Positions 24,794 to 33,711 of a stretch of 64,000 bases of DNA are shown here, one piece after another. This DNA comes from Rhizobium sp. N324. GTDB taxonomy: Bacteria > Pseudomonadota > Alphaproteobacteria > Rhizobiales > Rhizobiaceae. The position numbers and the translations under genes were made by a program. The DNA lies in the NCBI RefSeq assembly GCF_001664485.1, contig NZ_CP013635.1, positions 124,001-188,000 on the forward strand, in the 5' to 3' direction. The notes under the pieces are model-generated. The model had not been told where the DNA came from. It ran no database searches and saw nothing but the letters and a program-made list of their open reading frames with translations. Numbering within the stretch: the stretch's first letter is position 1; each line of letters opens with the position of its first letter.

Positions 24794-26502
24794 AAAAATT
24801 GCTCATTGCCAATCGCGGCGAAATCGCCATCCGTATCAGCCGCGCCGCCCGCGATTATGGCATCGCCTCGGTCGCGATCTATTCGGATGCCGATGCTGCC
24901 TCGCTGCATGTCGACCTTGCCGACGATGCCTATTGCCTGGGCGCCGGCCGCCCGGCCGACACCTATCTGAATATCGGAAAGATCCTGGAAATCGCGCGAC
25001 GCGCCGGCGCCGATGCGGTCCATCCCGGTTACGGATTCTTGTCCGAGCGTGCCGAATTCGCCAGCGCCGTCATCGATGCCGGCCTTATCTGGGTCGGTCC
25101 CAAGCCTGAGGTCATCACGGCGCTTGGCGATAAGGTAGAAGCACGACGGATCGCCGAAAAGGTCGGGGCGCCTCTTGTCAAAGGATCGGACGGTCCTCTG
25201 GCCACCGCCGAGGAAGCCATCGCCTTTGCCCGGCAGGCCGGTTTGCCGCTGGCGATCAAGGCTGCCTTCGGCGGCGGTGGCCGCGGCATGAAGGTCGTTC
25301 ATCGCATCGAGGATGTCGGCGAGTTCTTCGAATCCGCCGTGCGCGAGGCGAAGGAAGCCTTCGGACGCGGCGAATGTTATGCCGAGCAGTTCCTGGAAAA
25401 ACCACGCCATATCGAGGCGCAGATCATCGCCGACAGCCACGGCAATACGGTGGTGCTCGGCACCCGCGACTGCTCGCTGCAGCGGCGCAATCAAAAGCTT
25501 GTCGAGGAGGCGCCGGCACCATTCATCTCCGAGGAGCAGCGCAGCCGCATTCACGATGCCGCCAGGGCGATCTGCGCTTCAGCCGGCTATACCGGCGCCG
25601 GCACGGTTGAATTCCTTCTATCGCAGAACGGAGTCATTTCTTTCCTCGAGGTCAATACCCGCCTGCAGGTCGAACATCCGGTGACGGAGGAAACGACCGG
25701 CGTCGATATTGTCATCGAGCAGCTGCGCATCGCCGATGGGCTGCCGCTGTCGGTCACGCAGACACCTGGCCCACGCGGCCATGCCTTCGAATTCCGCATC
25801 AATGCCGAGGATCCGGGCCGTGGGTTTCTGCCGACACCGGGGTTGATCACGGGTTTTCGCGCCCCGTCCGGTCCTGGCATCCGGCTCGACAGCGGCGTGG
25901 AAGCCGGCTCCGAAATTCCCGGCCTTTATGACTCGATGATGGCCAAACTGATCGTTACCGGCGCGACCCGCGAGGAAGCGTTGATCCGCGCCCGCCGGGC
26001 GCTTGCGGAATTCAAGATCGAAGGCGTCGCCTCCGTGCTGCCGTTCCACCGGGCCGTGCTGGAGGAACCGGCTTTCACCGGTGAGGATGGGTTCAAGGTC
26101 TTCACCAACTGGATCGAGACAGAATTCCGTGGCGTCGAGCCGGCACCGCGAGTTGATCCGGTGGAAGGCGGACTGCTGCGAAGCTTCATCGAGATCGACG
26201 GCAAACGCCATGCGTTCGGCCTTCCAGCTGGGCTGTTTTCGGGCGCTGCGGCTCCAAGAACGACGTCAGGCCCTGTATCCGCCAGTGCAAACAGCAATGC
26301 GCTGACGGCGCCGATCCCCGGCACCCTGCAAAAATGGAACGTCGAAGATGGCGCGCAAGTTGCCGAAGGCGAGGCGGTCGCCGTGATAGAGGCCATGAAG
26401 ATGGAAACCCGGGTGCTGGCGCCGAAGGCCGGCCGCATCTCCATCAAGGCCGCACAAGGCGCGGTGGTCGCGCTCGGTGCGGAGCTGGCAACGATAGAGT
26501 GA
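24790..26502 (+). CDS. Biotin carboxylase fused to biotin carboxyl carrier domain
   Basis: This 570-residue protein has an N-terminal biotin carboxylase (about 1-445): [30 protein letters not shown], the ATP-grasp glycine loop KAAFGGGGRGMK and the catalytic EVNTRLQVEHPVTE. A linker leads to a C-terminal biotinyl domain with the biotinylation motif EAMKMET (K537). There is no carboxyltransferase domain, so a partner must supply it. Its start overlaps the PxpBC fusion by 4 bp, and PxpBC resembles the carboxyltransferase of urea carboxylase. The pair may form a split amide/lactam carboxylase. Acyl-CoA carboxylation is the alternative, but no acyl-CoA carboxyltransferase gene is nearby. Confidence 0.87.
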   Translation: MKKLLIANRGEIAIRISRAARDYGIASVAIYSDADAASLHVDLADDAYCLGAGRPADTYLNIGKILEIARRAGADAVHPGYGFLSERAEFASAVIDAGLIWVGPKPEVITALGDKVEARRIAEKVGAPLVKGSDGPLATAEEAIAFARQAGLPLAIKAAFGGGGRGMKVVHRIEDVGEFFESAVREAKEAFGRGECYAEQFLEKPRHIEAQIIADSHGNTVVLGTRDCSLQRRNQKLVEEAPAPFISEEQRSRIHDAARAICASAGYTGAGTVEFLLSQNGVISFLEVNTRLQVEHPVTEETTGVDIVIEQLRIADGLPLSVTQTPGPRGHAFEFRINAEDPGRGFLPTPGLITGFRAPSGPGIRLDSGVEAGSEIPGLYDSMMAKLIVTGATREEALIRARRALAEFKIEGVASVLPFHRAVLEEPAFTGEDGFKVFTNWIETEFRGVEPAPRVDPVEGGLLRSFIEIDGKRHAFGLPAGLFSGAAAPRTTSGPVSASANSNALTAPIPGTLQKWNVEDGAQVAEGEAVAVIEAMKMETRVLAPKAGRISIKAAQGAVVALGAELATIE

Positions 26503-26518
26503 CGGATAGGCAAATCGG

Positions 26519-27538
26519 ATGGTGACCATTCTCGACACGATCAATCCCGACGCCAAGCGCGTGCGCCATCCGGAGAAGGCGCATCGGCCGGATACGGAAG
26601 TCATGCGCAAGCCGGACTGGATCCGCGTCAAGGCGCCGACCTCCAAGGGTTATGCCGAGACGCGGGCGATCGTGAAGGAGCACAAGCTCGTCACCGTCTG
26701 CGAAGAGGCGGGTTGCCCGAATATCGGCGAGTGCTGGGACAAGAAGCACGCCACCTTCATGATCATGGGCGAGATCTGCACCCGCGCCTGCGCCTTCTGC
26801 AACGTCTCAACCGGCAAGCCGAACGCACTCGATATGGCCGAGCCTGAGAACGTCGCCAAGGCCGTCAAGGAAATGGGCCTCAGCCACGTCGTCATCACTT
26901 CGGTCGACCGCGATGATCTGGCAGATGGTGGTGCCGAACATTTCGAAAAGGTGATCTGGGCGATCCGCGCCGTCTCGCCGATGACGACGGTCGAGATCCT
27001 GACGCCCGACTTCCTGAAGAAGCCGGGCGCCTTGGAACGCGTCGTCGCCGCCAAGCCCGATGTCTTCAACCACAATATGGAAACGGTCCCCGGCAACTAT
27101 CTGACGGTCCGCCCCGGCGCCCGCTATTTCCATTCCATCCGGCTCTTGCAGCGGGTGAAGGAACTCGATCCGACCATGTTCACCAAGTCGGGCATCATGG
27201 TCGGCCTTGGCGAGGAGCGCAACGAGGTGCTGCAGCTGATGGACGACCTGCGCACCGCCGATGTCGATTTCCTCACGATCGGCCAGTATCTGCAGCCGAC
27301 CCGCAAGCACCACAAGGTCGAAAGCTTCGTCACCCCCGAGGAATTCAAGTCCTACGAGACGGTCGCCTACAGCAAGGGCTTCCTGATGGTCGCCTCCAGC
27401 CCGCTGACCCGCTCCTCCCACCATGCCGGCGACGACTTTGCCCGGCTGAGGGCGGCGCGCGAAAAAGCCCGGCGACCGCAGCGAGATCCCGTACCCGGGA
27501 ACGGGAGGCCCCTCGATTGCGCAATGGGTGTGATTTGA
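26519..27538 (+). CDS. lipA: Lipoyl synthase (radical SAM)
   Basis: This 339-residue protein has both LipA iron-sulfur motifs: CX4CX5C in [12 protein letters not shown] and the radical-SAM CX3CX2C in CTRACAFC. The ending [15 protein letters not shown] carries the RSS motif that ligates the auxiliary cluster. It inserts sulfur into octanoyl groups on lipoyl domains. It starts 16 bp after the biotin carboxylase and 34 bp before glcD, an odd place for a cofactor gene usually found near pdh genes. The last 23 residues after AAREK do not look like the usual LipA tail, perhaps from a late frameshift or fusion. It may be a second genomic copy. Confidence 0.88.
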   Translation: MVTILDTINPDAKRVRHPEKAHRPDTEVMRKPDWIRVKAPTSKGYAETRAIVKEHKLVTVCEEAGCPNIGECWDKKHATFMIMGEICTRACAFCNVSTGKPNALDMAEPENVAKAVKEMGLSHVVITSVDRDDLADGGAEHFEKVIWAIRAVSPMTTVEILTPDFLKKPGALERVVAAKPDVFNHNMETVPGNYLTVRPGARYFHSIRLLQRVKELDPTMFTKSGIMVGLGEERNEVLQLMDDLRTADVDFLTIGQYLQPTRKHHKVESFVTPEEFKSYETVAYSKGFLMVASSPLTRSSHHAGDDFARLRAAREKARRPQRDPVPGNGRPLDCAMGVI

Positions 27539-27572
27539 CCGTCGGACGGACGAAGCACGCAAGGGAAAGATC

Positions 27573-29027
27573 ATGTCAACGATAGCCATGCCGGAGCCGC
27601 GTGCTGACATTCTGGCGCGCTTGCCTCAGATCATTGCCGAACTGGAAGCCGCCTTGCCCAAAGGCACCGTCATCTCGGATCCGCAGGAGACCCGGGCCTA
27701 TGAATGTGACGCACTGACAGCCTATCGCTGTCCGCCGCTTGCGGTCGTCTTGCCGCGCAGCACCGAGGAGGTCGCGACAGCGATGCGTGTCTGCTATGAG
27801 CGCCGCGTCCCCGTCGTGCCTCGCGGGGCAGGGACCTCGCTCGCCGGCGGCGCCTTGCCCACCGCAGATAGCGTCGTTATCAGCACGATCCGGCTGCGCG
27901 AGATCCTCGAAGTCGACACGGCAAACCGGTTTATCCGGGTCCAGACCGGTGTCACCAATCTTGCCGTGAGTGCCGAACTGGACGCGGATGGATTTTTCTA
28001 CGCGCCCGACCCATCGTCGCAGCTTGCCTGCACGATTGCCGGCAATATTGCGATGAATTCAGGGGGCGCCCACTGCCTCAAATACGGCGTCACCACGAAC
28101 AATCTGATGGGCCTTCGCATGGTGCTGCCGAGCGGCGAAGTCGTCGAGCTGGGTGGGCCGTTTTTGGGGACGACCGGTCTTGATATTCTCGGACTCTTGT
28201 GTGGTTCCGAAGGCCAGCTCGCGATCATCACCGAGGCGACCTTGAAGATAGTGCCCAAGGCCGAAGGCGCCCGGCCGATGTTGATCGGTTTCGAAAGCGC
28301 CGAGATTGCCGGTGAATGCGTCGGCCGCATCATCCGCTCCGGTCTGCTGCCGGTGGCGATCGAATATATGGACGATGTGTGCCTGCGCGCGGTCGAAGCA
28401 TTTGCCAAAGCCGGATATCCCGCCTGCGCCGCCGTTCTGATCGTCGAGGTCGAGGGATCAGAAGAGGAGATCGACGAGCAAACGCAGCGCATTCGCGCCA
28501 TCGCCGAAGCGCTGGGAGCGGTAGAGTTTCGCAGCAGCCGAAACGCCGATGAATCGCTCGCGATCTGGAAAGGCCGCAAGTCTGCATTTGGTGCCATGGG
28601 TCGTCTCGGCGACTACCTGTGCCTCGACGGAACGGTGCCGGTTTCGAAACTCCCCTATACGCTGAAGCGCATCGGCGAGCTCTCAAGGCAATACGGCCTG
28701 GAAGTCGCCAACGTCTTTCATGCCGGTGACGGAAACATGCATCCGCTCATCTTGTTCAACGCCAACGCGCCGGGCGAGTTGGAGCGCGCCGAAGCTTTCG
28801 GCGCCGACATTCTTCGTCTTTGCGTTGACGTTGGCGGTTGCCTGACCGGCGAGCATGGGGTCGGCATCGAAAAGCGCGATCTCATGACCGCACAATTCAA
28901 CATGACGGACATGGACATCCAGATGGCGATCAAGGACGTCTTCGATCCGGCCTGGCTGTTAAACGCTGCCAAAGTCTTTCCCCTTGAGGTGAGTAGGCCC
29001 TACCGCGAGAGAGCTCGATCACGATGA
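27573..29027 (+). CDS. glcD: Glycolate oxidase subunit GlcD (FAD-linked)
   Basis: This 484-residue protein is the FAD-containing catalytic subunit that oxidises glycolate (or a related 2-hydroxyacid) to glyoxylate. The FAD-binding PCMH fold shows [38 protein letters not shown] and YGVTTNNLMGLRMVLPSG; the C-terminal domain ends with HAGDGNMHP and GCLTGEHGVGIEKR. Length is close to E. coli GlcD. Its stop overlaps the glcE start. The operon then continues to glcF and meets the bhc locus, where glyoxylate is consumed, so glycolate is the favoured substrate. Confidence 0.9.
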   Translation: MSTIAMPEPRADILARLPQIIAELEAALPKGTVISDPQETRAYECDALTAYRCPPLAVVLPRSTEEVATAMRVCYERRVPVVPRGAGTSLAGGALPTADSVVISTIRLREILEVDTANRFIRVQTGVTNLAVSAELDADGFFYAPDPSSQLACTIAGNIAMNSGGAHCLKYGVTTNNLMGLRMVLPSGEVVELGGPFLGTTGLDILGLLCGSEGQLAIITEATLKIVPKAEGARPMLIGFESAEIAGECVGRIIRSGLLPVAIEYMDDVCLRAVEAFAKAGYPACAAVLIVEVEGSEEEIDEQTQRIRAIAEALGAVEFRSSRNADESLAIWKGRKSAFGAMGRLGDYLCLDGTVPVSKLPYTLKRIGELSRQYGLEVANVFHAGDGNMHPLILFNANAPGELERAEAFGADILRLCVDVGGCLTGEHGVGIEKRDLMTAQFNMTDMDIQMAIKDVFDPAWLLNAAKVFPLEVSRPYRERARSR

Positions 29028-30178
29028 CAGACGGCAACATGCTTGCATCCGTAGAGACCGTCTTCGCCCCCGCGGACGAACTTGAACTTTCCGCCTTCCT
29101 CGATGAGGCCCACAAGACGGAAAAAGCGCTCCACATCATGGGTGGCGGCACTCGCCTGAAGCCGAGTTTTCCATTCGAAACCACCACGCTGACGACCCGG
29201 CGCCTCAGCGGCATCCTGACCTACGAACCTGGTGCCATGACGCTGATCGCCCGAGCGGGGACGCCCGTTGAGGAAATCGAGGCGGTGCTTGCCATAGAGG
29301 GCCAGGCACTGGCTTTCGAGCCCATGGATCATCGTACCGTTCTTAACACGGGCGGTGTTCCAACCATCGGCGGCGTGGTTGCGACCAATGCGTCAGGGCC
29401 GCGGCGCGTCCAGATCGGCGCCTGCAGAGACCATCTGCTTGGGGTTCGCTTTGCCGATGGCCGGGGCCGGATCATCAAGAACGGCGGCCGGGTGATGAAG
29501 AACGTCACGGGTCTCGATCTTGGCAAACTTCTCTGTGGTTCCTTTGGCACACTAGGCGTCCTGACGGAAGTGGCCATAAAGACGCTGCCAGCACCCGAAA
29601 GCGAGCTGTCGGTCGGCTTCAACAATGTGTCGGTGTCGGAAGCGAGCCGGATTTTTCAAACCGTGCTTGCAAGCCCCATGGAGATTTCCGGCGCCGCCTT
29701 TCGATCCGGGACTGCTTGGCTGCGGATCGAGGGGCGCTCCAAGCAGGTCAAATACAGGCGCGAAAAGATATTCGACCTGCTACCTCACTATAATATCGAC
29801 TTTCTCTACGATGTTGTGAGCAAGGACCTGTGGAGCCGGCTGCGAGATCTGCACCACTTTGACGACCCGCAGTTGCCGCTGTGGCGAATCCTGGTCAAGC
29901 CGACGGATGCGTCGATCGTCGCATCCGCACTCGAGAACCTTGGAGGAACCGTATCGCTCGATTGGGGAGGCGGGCTGATCTGGTTCGCGGGGCAGGCGGA
30001 CGCGCTTGAGGTTCGCAGGGCCTGCGGCACCGGACAGGCCTTGTTGATGCGCAATGAAAGCCCATTTTGCGGCCCGAGGTTCGCGCCTGAGGGCAAAGCT
30101 GTTGCTCGCCTTTCGAAGGCATTGCGCAACCAGTTCGATCCCGCCGCAATCCTGAACCGCGGTTTGATGGACAGCTAG
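29024..30178 (+). CDS. glcE: Glycolate oxidase subunit GlcE (FAD-binding)
   Basis: This 384-residue FAD-binding subunit is related to GlcD but shorter. It has LHIMGGGTRLKPSFPFE, the FAD-site segment NTGGVPTIGGVVATNASGPRRVQIGACRDHLLGVRFADG, and GRVMKNVTGLDLGKLLCGSFGTLGVLTEVAIK. It starts with a 4-bp overlap on glcD and ends one base before glcF, so the three subunits are translationally coupled. In known systems GlcD, GlcE and GlcF are all required for a membrane-associated glycolate dehydrogenase that passes electrons to quinone. Confidence 0.9.
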   Translation: MTDGNMLASVETVFAPADELELSAFLDEAHKTEKALHIMGGGTRLKPSFPFETTTLTTRRLSGILTYEPGAMTLIARAGTPVEEIEAVLAIEGQALAFEPMDHRTVLNTGGVPTIGGVVATNASGPRRVQIGACRDHLLGVRFADGRGRIIKNGGRVMKNVTGLDLGKLLCGSFGTLGVLTEVAIKTLPAPESELSVGFNNVSVSEASRIFQTVLASPMEISGAAFRSGTAWLRIEGRSKQVKYRREKIFDLLPHYNIDFLYDVVSKDLWSRLRDLHHFDDPQLPLWRILVKPTDASIVASALENLGGTVSLDWGGGLIWFAGQADALEVRRACGTGQALLMRNESPFCGPRFAPEGKAVARLSKALRNQFDPAAILNRGLMDS

Positions 30179-31501
30179 ATGCAGACGAATTTCAATCAGA
30201 CCCAGCTTTCAGACCCGGCTATACGCACATCAAACGAGATCCTGCGGTCCTGCGTCCATTGCGGCTTCTGCACGGCAACCTGCCCGACATATCGTGTGCT
30301 GGGCGATGAACTCGACAGTCCGCGCGGCCGGATCTACCTGATCAAGGATATGCTGGAAAACGACAGGGGTCCCGACGACGCAACCGTAAAGCACATCGAC
30401 CGTTGCCTTAGTTGTCTCAGTTGCATGACGACATGCCCTTCCGGCGTGAACTATATGCACCTGATCGATCACGCGCGCGATTATATCGAGAAGAATTATA
30501 CTCGCCGCTGGGACGATCGGGCCTTACGATGGCTGCTGGCCCGGATATTGCCGTATCCTCAGCGGTTCCGCTGGGCCTTGACCGCAGCCAAATTGGCCCG
30601 CCCCCTGCGGCGCCTTGTTCCCGATGTCCGGTTGCGGGCGATGCTGGAGATGGTGCCGGAGAGCATCCCCAAGGTCAGCAACAACGACAGGCCACAAGTA
30701 TTTCCTCCAAAAGGCGAGCGGCGCAAACGCGTGGCTCTTCTGATCGGCTGCGCCCAGCGTGCGCTGAACACGGATATCAACGACGCAACGATCAGGCTTC
30801 TGACCCGCCACGGCTGCGAGGTGGTCGTTGCGAAAGGCATCGGCTGCTGCGGAGCGCTCACGCATCACATGGGTAAGGCCGAGGAAAGTCACGCCATGGC
30901 CAGCGCCAACATTCGGGCCTTGGTTCGGGAGCTTGATGGGGGAGGGCTGGATTCCATCGTCATCAACACGTCCGGATGCGGGACCACCGTCAAAGACTAC
31001 GGACATATGTTCCGAAACGGCCCGATGGCGGCCGACGCTGAGCGCGTTTCGGCGATTGCCAGGGATGTCACCGAAGTCATGGCGGTTATCGGGCTCGAGG
31101 ACGCTGGGCACGCCGATCCGCTTCGCGTCGCCTATCACGGCGCCTGCTCCCTGCAGCATGGCCAGCAAATTCGCGCCCAGCCGAAGGATCTCCTGAAATC
31201 AGCAGGCTTCGATGTGGTCGAGCCGCGCGATTCCCACATCTGCTGCGGTTCGGCGGGCACCTATAATCTGCTACAGCCGGCAATATCGAAGCAACTGCAA
31301 TCCCGCAAAGTCGCAACCATCGAGGCCGTTCGCCCGCAACTGATCAGCACCGGCAATATCGGCTGCATGATGCAGATCGGTTCGAGTACCGAGCTTCCAA
31401 TCGTCCACACCGTTGAACTGCTGGATTGGGCAACCGGCGGGCCAAAACCGAGAGGTCTTTCCAAGCTTCAATCCGGGCGACCGGATCTGCGCGGTGGTTG
31501 A
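30179..31501 (+). CDS. glcF: Glycolate oxidase iron-sulfur subunit GlcF
   Basis: This 440-residue electron-transfer subunit has two [4Fe-4S] ferredoxin motifs, CVHCGFCTATCP and CLSCLSCMTTCP, near residues 22 and 74, and two CCG domains (GIGCCGAL, HICCGSAGTYN) that bind further metal or cluster. It should carry electrons from GlcD/GlcE to the respiratory chain. It starts on the base after the glcE stop. The gene ends 10 bp before the convergent regulator bhcR. It is the last member of the 22.4-31.5 kb operon. Confidence 0.9.
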   Translation: MQTNFNQTQLSDPAIRTSNEILRSCVHCGFCTATCPTYRVLGDELDSPRGRIYLIKDMLENDRGPDDATVKHIDRCLSCLSCMTTCPSGVNYMHLIDHARDYIEKNYTRRWDDRALRWLLARILPYPQRFRWALTAAKLARPLRRLVPDVRLRAMLEMVPESIPKVSNNDRPQVFPPKGERRKRVALLIGCAQRALNTDINDATIRLLTRHGCEVVVAKGIGCCGALTHHMGKAEESHAMASANIRALVRELDGGGLDSIVINTSGCGTTVKDYGHMFRNGPMAADAERVSAIARDVTEVMAVIGLEDAGHADPLRVAYHGACSLQHGQQIRAQPKDLLKSAGFDVVEPRDSHICCGSAGTYNLLQPAISKQLQSRKVATIEAVRPQLISTGNIGCMMQIGSSTELPIVHTVELLDWATGGPKPRGLSKLQSGRPDLRGG

Positions 31502-31511
31502 GATCGTGAGG

Positions 31512-32321
31512 CTATCCGCCCCCCAATCTGCGAGAAACGGTTTTCGCAGCTCCGGCGACGCGCTCGCCGATTTGCCTGATGAGCCGGTCAGGCATTCGAT
31601 GCGTTGGGCCGGAGACGGATATGCCGGCCACCGCTTCGCCGTGTACGTTCAAGATCGGCGCGGCGACGCAGCGCATGCCTTTGGTCCGCTCCTCATCGTC
31701 AATCGCATAGCCGCGCTCCCGGCTGACGATCAGTTCCTCTTTCAGCTGTGCGACCGAGCGCGCGGTATTTTCGGTAAACCGCTTCAAAGTGGAAGTCTTG
31801 AACAGGGCAGAAAGGCGACCATCATCATAGGTGCTGAGCAACGCCTTCCCGATGCCGGATGCATGAAGCGGCGACAGAGTTCCGGGCGGAAAAAAGGCGC
31901 GTATGGATTCATGTGTCTCGACCTGGCTGATGAAGAGAATATTCCCGTCCTTCTCTATGCCGAGGTTCGACGTCTCTCCTGTCTCCAGCATCAATTCGCG
32001 CATGATCGGGCGGCTTCGTTCGACGACATTGGATCGGCGCAGAAATGCCGCTCCGGTGCGGTAGGCTTCCGGGCCGATGAACCAGACCTGCCGATCAGGG
32101 CTGATCTCGACGAACTCGCGGCGTTCGAGCGTGGCGAGAACGCGATGCATCGTCGCGGGCGATTGATCGAGATGGGCAGAAAGTTCAGACAGTGTCATTC
32201 CTTCCGGCGACGCCAGCGCCTCCAAGACATCCAGAGCGCGATCGAGCGACTGTATGACGCTTGAGGACTGGGGTTCGTTGAACGATTTCGGGCGCCCTCG
32301 CCGTCGGTTTAAGTTTTGCAT
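31512..32321 (-). CDS. bhcR: IclR family regulator of the beta-hydroxyaspartate cycle (BhcR-like)
   Basis: This 269-residue IclR-type regulator has a winged helix-turn-helix at about 24-85 (SVIQSLDRALDVLEAL, LSELSAHLDQSPATMHRVLATL) and an effector domain with IEKDGNILFISQVE, LHASGIGKALLS and RGYAIDDEERTKGMRCVAAPI. In Paracoccus denitrificans, BhcR is the divergently encoded IclR regulator of bhcABCD and responds to glyoxylate; the same arrangement is seen here. A perfect inverted repeat lies in the shared AT-rich spacer. The assignment rests on family plus position. Confidence 0.85.
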   Translation of the reverse strand: MQNLNRRRGRPKSFNEPQSSSVIQSLDRALDVLEALASPEGMTLSELSAHLDQSPATMHRVLATLERREFVEISPDRQVWFIGPEAYRTGAAFLRRSNVVERSRPIMRELMLETGETSNLGIEKDGNILFISQVETHESIRAFFPPGTLSPLHASGIGKALLSTYDDGRLSALFKTSTLKRFTENTARSVAQLKEELIVSRERGYAIDDEERTKGMRCVAAPILNVHGEAVAGISVSGPTHRMPDRLIRQIGERVAGAAKTVSRRLGGG

Positions 32322-32508
32322 CGATCACCCTCGCAATTGCAGGCTTTTATCGTTAAATGAAAAATGAATTCACGCAATGAAAAATATTAACATATTGAAA
32401 TTCCATATAAAATACCAAATTATTACACGATTGAAAATATTTTTCAAAAAAATATATCTTTGCGCAAACCCATGTTATCTAGTTTGAAAACACAGGAGGA
32501 TGCATAAC
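32322..32508. promoter_or_regulatory. AT-rich divergent bhcR/bhcA control region
   Basis: This spacer is far richer in A+T than its surroundings and carries repeated AATGAAAAAT-like words. It includes the inverted repeat at 32431-32447 and the bhcA ribosome site AGGAGG (32494-32499). No -35/-10 pair is clear enough to call. Confidence 0.55.
32431..32447. promoter_or_regulatory. Perfect inverted repeat, candidate BhcR operator
   Basis: TTGAAAA-TAT-TTTTCAA has 7-bp arms and a 3-nt centre, 62 bp before the bhcA ATG. IclR-family operators are often short AT-rich palindromes of this kind. A weaker match, TTGAAATTCCA, lies about 40 bp to the left. Confidence 0.5.
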
Positions 32509-33699
32509 ATGTACGGACAAAATCCGGTTTTCATCCCAGGCCCCACGAACATGCCGGAAATCCTGCGCAAGGCGGCGGACATGCCGACCATGGACCATCG
32601 TTCATCGATGTTCGGCGAAATACTTCATCCCGCTCTGGCGGGTGTGAAACAGGTTCTCAAAACCGAAACTGCTTCCGTTTTCATTTTTCCTGCCACGGGC
32701 AGCGGGGGATGGGAGACGGCGATCACGAATACGTTGAGCCCGGGCGATCGCGTCCTGGCTGGCCGACACGGCATGTTCAGCCATAAGTGGATCGACATGT
32801 GCCGGCGCTACCAGCTGAAAGTCGATGCTATCGAGTCCTCCTGGCACGACGGCGTCCCGCTGGCGCAATACGAGGAACTTCTTAACGGCGACAAGGCGCA
32901 CGAGATCAAGGCCGTTCTCGTTACCCACAACGAAACCGCGACCGGCGTCAAGTCCGACGTTGCAGCGGTGCGCAGGCTGCTGAATGCCGCCAATCATCCA
33001 GCTCTGCTACTCGTCGACGGCGTCAGCTCCATCGCTTCGATGGACTTTCGAATGGATGAATGGGGCGTCGATGTTGCCGTGACCGGGTCGCAGAAGGGAT
33101 TCATGCTGCCTGTCGGTCTGGCGATTACCGCCTTTTCAGCCAAGGCCATGGCGGCACTGGAAACGGCGAAATTTCCGCGGGCCTTCTTCGACGTGCGCGA
33201 TATGGCCAAGGGCTATTCGACCAACGGCTACCCCTATACGCCGTCGGTCGGGCTCCTGAACGGTCTCAAAGTATCGACGGAGCTTCTTCTTCAAGAGGGT
33301 CTGGAGAACGTTTTTGCGCGGCACAGGCGCATCGCCTCCGGCGTTCGCGCCGCGGTTCGGGCCTGGCGGCTTGAGCTCTACGCCGCGCGCGAGGAGCTCT
33401 ATTCCGACACGGTCACCGCGGTTCAGACGCCTGCCGGTTTCGATGCCTCCCGGTTTGTCACGCACGCTGCGACAAAATACGACGTCGCCTTCGGTGCTGG
33501 CCTCGGAGACGTCGCGGGTAAGGTGTTCCGCATCGGTCACGTCGGCAGCATGACGGATGTGATGGCGCTGTCCGGTATTGCCACGGCCGAGATGGTCATG
33601 GTCGACCTCGGCCTCAACATCAAACTCGGCTCCGGCGTTGCCGCGGCACAGGCAATCTACCGCAATAGCCAAAGCTCCGCGTTTTACATGGTAGCCTGA
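32509..33699 (+). CDS. bhcA: Aspartate:glyoxylate aminotransferase
   Basis: This 396-residue fold-type-I PLP enzyme (serine-glyoxylate/alanine-glyoxylate aminotransferase class) begins VFIPGPTNMPEILRKAADMPTMDHRS and has FPATGSGGWETAI, VLVTHNETATGV and LLLVDGVSSIASMDF. The PLP lysine is about K196 in VTGSQKGFM. In the beta-hydroxyaspartate cycle it moves the amino group of aspartate to glyoxylate, giving oxaloacetate and glycine. The ATG at 32509 is 9 nt from AGGAGG; the ATG at 32500 touches that site and is unlikely. It heads bhcABCD, with 12, 11 and 1 bp between genes. Confidence 0.9.
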   Translation: MYGQNPVFIPGPTNMPEILRKAADMPTMDHRSSMFGEILHPALAGVKQVLKTETASVFIFPATGSGGWETAITNTLSPGDRVLAGRHGMFSHKWIDMCRRYQLKVDAIESSWHDGVPLAQYEELLNGDKAHEIKAVLVTHNETATGVKSDVAAVRRLLNAANHPALLLVDGVSSIASMDFRMDEWGVDVAVTGSQKGFMLPVGLAITAFSAKAMAALETAKFPRAFFDVRDMAKGYSTNGYPYTPSVGLLNGLKVSTELLLQEGLENVFARHRRIASGVRAAVRAWRLELYAAREELYSDTVTAVQTPAGFDASRFVTHAATKYDVAFGAGLGDVAGKVFRIGHVGSMTDVMALSGIATAEMVMVDLGLNIKLGSGVAAAQAIYRNSQSSAFYMVA

Positions 33700-33711
33700 G
33701 GTCTGATCCAG

